This document shows, piece by piece, positions 61,853 through 64,000 of a stretch of 64,000 nucleotides of DNA. This DNA is from Litorivita sp050633545. GTDB taxonomy: Bacteria; Pseudomonadota; Alphaproteobacteria; Rhodobacterales; Rhodobacteraceae. Position 1 is the stretch's first letter, and every line of letters starts with the position of its first letter. The translations under genes were made by a program, and so were the position numbers. Location of the stretch: positions 1 to 64,000 of the forward strand of contig JBOEGS010000008.1 in NCBI GenBank assembly GCA_050633545.1. Reading direction: 5' to 3'. The notes beneath the pieces are model-generated. The model saw only the letters and a list, made by a program, of their open reading frames with translations. It searched no databases and was not told the origin of the DNA.

Positions 61853-62704
61853 CTACCGCTGACAGGTGGGACAATAGAACGAAGAGCGCCCTGATTGGAC
61901 AATCCGGCGCACCAATTTACCGCATCCCTCGTTGCGGCAGGCCTCGCCCTCGCGGCCATAGACGTCGAAACTGTGCTGGAAGTAGCCCAATTCGCCGGAG
62001 GCTTGGCGAAAATCCTTGAGGCTGGAGCCGCCTGCGGCAATCGCATCGCCCAAAACCTCGCGGATGATCGGCACGAGGGATTCGATTCGGCGCTTGGACA
62101 GGCTTGCGGCCTTGCGGGTGGGGTTGATGCCCGCGCGAAACAGCGCCTCGCAGACATAAATATTGCCCAATCCGGCCACGATCTTTTGGTCCAGAAGCGC
62201 CGATTTGATCGGCATGGCGCGCCCCTTGAGGGCGGCCACCAGATGCGCTTCGTGAAAGCTGTTGCCCAAAGGCTCCGGCCCGATCGAGGCGAGCAGTTTA
62301 TGCGCCTCGGCCCCGGCGGTGGGCAACAGGTCCATCGCGCCGAAACGGCGCGGATCATTGAAGGTCACCCGCGCGCCGTTCTCCATATGAAACACCACAT
62401 GGTCATGTTTTTCGGGCATCGGGTGCGCGTGGGCAAAGACGCCCAAAGGATCGCCCGATACGGTCATCCGCCCCGACATGCCCAGATGGACGAGCAAGGT
62501 CTCGCCGCTGTCGAGATCCGCCAATATGTATTTCGACCGCCGCCGCAGGGCCATGACGCGCACCCCCGTCAACCGCTCCGCCATCCGGTCGGGAAAGGGC
62601 CAACGCAGCCCCGCGCGGTTCACATCCGTGCGGGTGATCACCACGCCCTCCATCGCGGGGATAAGGCCGCTGCGGACGGTTTCGACCTCGGGTAATTCGG
62701 GCAT
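61853..62704 (-). CDS. mutM: formamidopyrimidine-DNA glycosylase
   Basis: A 283-residue Fpg/MutM: mature N-terminus PELPEVETV with catalytic Pro2 and Glu3, the Lys in SKYILADL, the helix-two-turn-helix region and the C-terminal zinc finger with Cys pairs (CRNEGCG ... YCPTCQR). It removes 8-oxoguanine and nicks the strand. Divergent from ubiE. Confidence 0.97.
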   Translation of the reverse strand: MPELPEVETVRSGLIPAMEGVVITRTDVNRAGLRWPFPDRMAERLTGVRVMALRRRSKYILADLDSGETLLVHLGMSGRMTVSGDPLGVFAHAHPMPEKHDHVVFHMENGARVTFNDPRRFGAMDLLPTAGAEAHKLLASIGPEPLGNSFHEAHLVAALKGRAMPIKSALLDQKIVAGLGNIYVCEALFRAGINPTRKAASLSKRRIESLVPIIREVLGDAIAAGGSSLKDFRQASGELGYFQHSFDVYGREGEACRNEGCGKLVRRIVQSGRSSFYCPTCQR

Positions 62705-62837
62705 CTGTCTCTCCGGCGGCGCGCATTGGCGCGGCATTGTGGTCAAAGGGGCGCATTGCAGCGGGCGGCAAGCGCCCTATAAGGAAACACGACAGAAGCG
62801 AAGTGCAAGGCCCAAGCGGGCCGCGAAGGCGGAAAAC

Positions 62838-63581
62838 ATGGACGACAAGACCACACATTTCGGATTTGAGACCGTGCCCGAGGCCGAAAAGGCGGGGCGT
62901 GTGCAGGGGGTCTTTGGATCGGTCGCGTCGAAATACGATGTGATGAATGATGTCATGTCGATGGGCATCCACCGCATCTGGAAAGACGCGATGATGGATT
63001 GGCTCGCCCCGCGCAAGGGGCAACGATTGCTCGATGTGGCGGGCGGCACGGGCGATATTTCCTTCCGGTTTCTGGCCCGCGCGGGCGAGGCGCATAGCAC
63101 GGTTCTCGACCTGACCGAGCCGATGCTCATCGAGGGGCGCAAACGCGCCGAGGCGGGGCATCTGGCCGACAGCCTCGATTGGGTGGTGGGCGATGCCATG
63201 GCGCTGCCCTTCGAGGACAACACATTCGACGTCTATACAATCAGCTTCGGCATCCGCAACGTCACTCGCCCGCAAGAGGCGTTGAACGAGGCGTTTCGCG
63301 TTCTCAAACCCGGCGGGCGGTTGATGGTTCTGGAGTTCAGCCAGTTGCCCAATGCAGCGATGCAAAAGGCCTATGACGCCTATTCCTTCAACGTCATCCC
63401 GCGCATGGGCAAATTGATCGCCAATGACGCCGACAGCTATCAATACCTTGTGGAATCGATCCGCAATTTCCCCGATCAAGAGACGTTCTTGCAGATGGTG
63501 AAAACCGCAGGGTTCGAAAACGCCTCTTACCGCAACCTGTCGCTCGGCATTGCCGCGCTGCATTCGGGGTGGAAGATTTAA
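62838..63581 (+). CDS. ubiE: ubiquinone biosynthesis C-methyltransferase
   Basis: A 247-residue SAM-dependent methyltransferase: VFGSVASKYDVMNDVMSMGIH (family signature), SAM-binding LLDVAGGTGDISF, and ISFGIRNV. It methylates the benzoquinone ring in ubiquinone synthesis. The start is set by the family sequence; the frame is open further upstream across mutM. The ubiB start codon follows its stop directly. Confidence 0.97.
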   Translation: MDDKTTHFGFETVPEAEKAGRVQGVFGSVASKYDVMNDVMSMGIHRIWKDAMMDWLAPRKGQRLLDVAGGTGDISFRFLARAGEAHSTVLDLTEPMLIEGRKRAEAGHLADSLDWVVGDAMALPFEDNTFDVYTISFGIRNVTRPQEALNEAFRVLKPGGRLMVLEFSQLPNAAMQKAYDAYSFNVIPRMGKLIANDADSYQYLVESIRNFPDQETFLQMVKTAGFENASYRNLSLGIAALHSGWKI

Positions 63582-64000
63582 ATGCGCGGTCCGCATAATA
63601 TCTGGCGGCTGATCCGCACCGGCGCGACGCTGGAGCGCACCGGCGCGATGAAGCAGCTTCTCGATGCCTATGAGGCGCCCGCTTTGGTGCGCATGGCGCT
63701 ACGCGGTCTGGCATGGCCGTTCCAATGGCTTGGCGATAAGGGCGATGCTGCCTTCCCGCCGATCCCGCGCGCGCTACAAGCCCTCGGCCCCGCCTATATC
63801 AAATTCGGGCAGATCATCTCGACCCGCCCCGATCTGGTGGGGGACAATCTGGCGGCAGAGCTGCGCGTGCTGCAAGACCGTTTGCCGCCCTTTGACATGG
63901 CCCGCGCCCGCGCGGCGGTCGAGGCCGAAACCGGCCGCCCGCTTGAAGAGGTTTTTGATGCGTTCAGCGATCCGGTCGCGGCCGCCTCGATCGCGCAGGT
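63582..64000 (+). CDS. ubiB: UbiB-family protein kinase-like protein, 3' truncated by window end
   Basis: The first 139 codons are present and remain open at the window edge. The start MRGPHNIWRLIRTG and the KxGQ motif in GPAYIKFGQIISTRPDLV identify UbiB (ADCK-like atypical kinase), needed for ubiquinone synthesis. The ATG is adjacent to the ubiE stop, so the two genes are translationally coupled. Confidence 0.95.
   Translation, partial: MRGPHNIWRLIRTGATLERTGAMKQLLDAYEAPALVRMALRGLAWPFQWLGDKGDAAFPPIPRALQALGPAYIKFGQIISTRPDLVGDNLAAELRVLQDRLPPFDMARARAAVEAETGRPLEEVFDAFSDPVAAASIAQ

Overview
The window looks like one end of a chromosomal contig from an alphaproteobacterium of the Rhodobacteraceae (Roseobacter group). 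Support: HisS-HisZ-short HisG gene order, xdhABC, a class II (B12-dependent) ribonucleotide reductase, a DUF1489 gene, the rpsT / dnaA-dnaN-recF-gyrB neighbourhood and mutM / ubiE-ubiB. Species cannot be told from this. Bases 1-19 are not genomic: they match the Nextera Tn5 mosaic-end adapter. Bases 20-36 look like the 3' end, with CCA, of a tRNA cut by the contig edge.

Bases 37-11,800 are accessory in character, visibly less GC-rich than the rest and rich in fragments. They hold a GFA-family gene; an RsbQ-like alpha/beta hydrolase coupled to a PAS-GGDEF diguanylate cyclase; a 9-bp tandem repeat; an IS3-type transposase tail; a VCBS-like protein; a primase fragment; a LysR / metallo-beta-lactamase-fold divergent pair; and a copper cluster (cytochrome c, CopC, CopD, multicopper oxidase, cytochrome c, His-rich periplasmic protein) behind a CueR-like promoter. 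A broken Crp/Fnr gene lies inside that cluster.

Bases 11.8-49.3 kb are mostly housekeeping: xylulokinase beside a decayed xylose isomerase, tRNA-Gln, a BON-MscS channel, an SH3 protein, a 2-hydroxyacid dehydrogenase, a GIY-YIG protein, panBC, a dimethylglycine/sarcosine dehydrogenase-like flavoprotein, a tightly overlapping seven-gene purine operon (xdhABC plus a BMP-type nucleoside ABC importer), dnaE, slyX, hisS-hisZ-hisG and nrdJ. At 45.7-49.7 kb is the least ordinary block of the core: SpeD, a rhomboid-GNAT fusion, a small membrane protein and a membrane-embedded aminopropyltransferase, all on the minus strand. It suggests a membrane-linked polyamine system.

Bases 49.9-64 kb are the replication-gene neighbourhood: dnaA, dnaN, recF, a LysE-family exporter and gyrB on the minus strand, rpsT, a large secreted beta-propeller/coiled-coil protein, enoyl-CoA hydratase, mutM, and on the plus strand ubiE with a partial ubiB running off the window. 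I found no cluster of DnaA boxes, so oriC is probably elsewhere. Calls are by reading translated sequence and motifs; no database search was possible.
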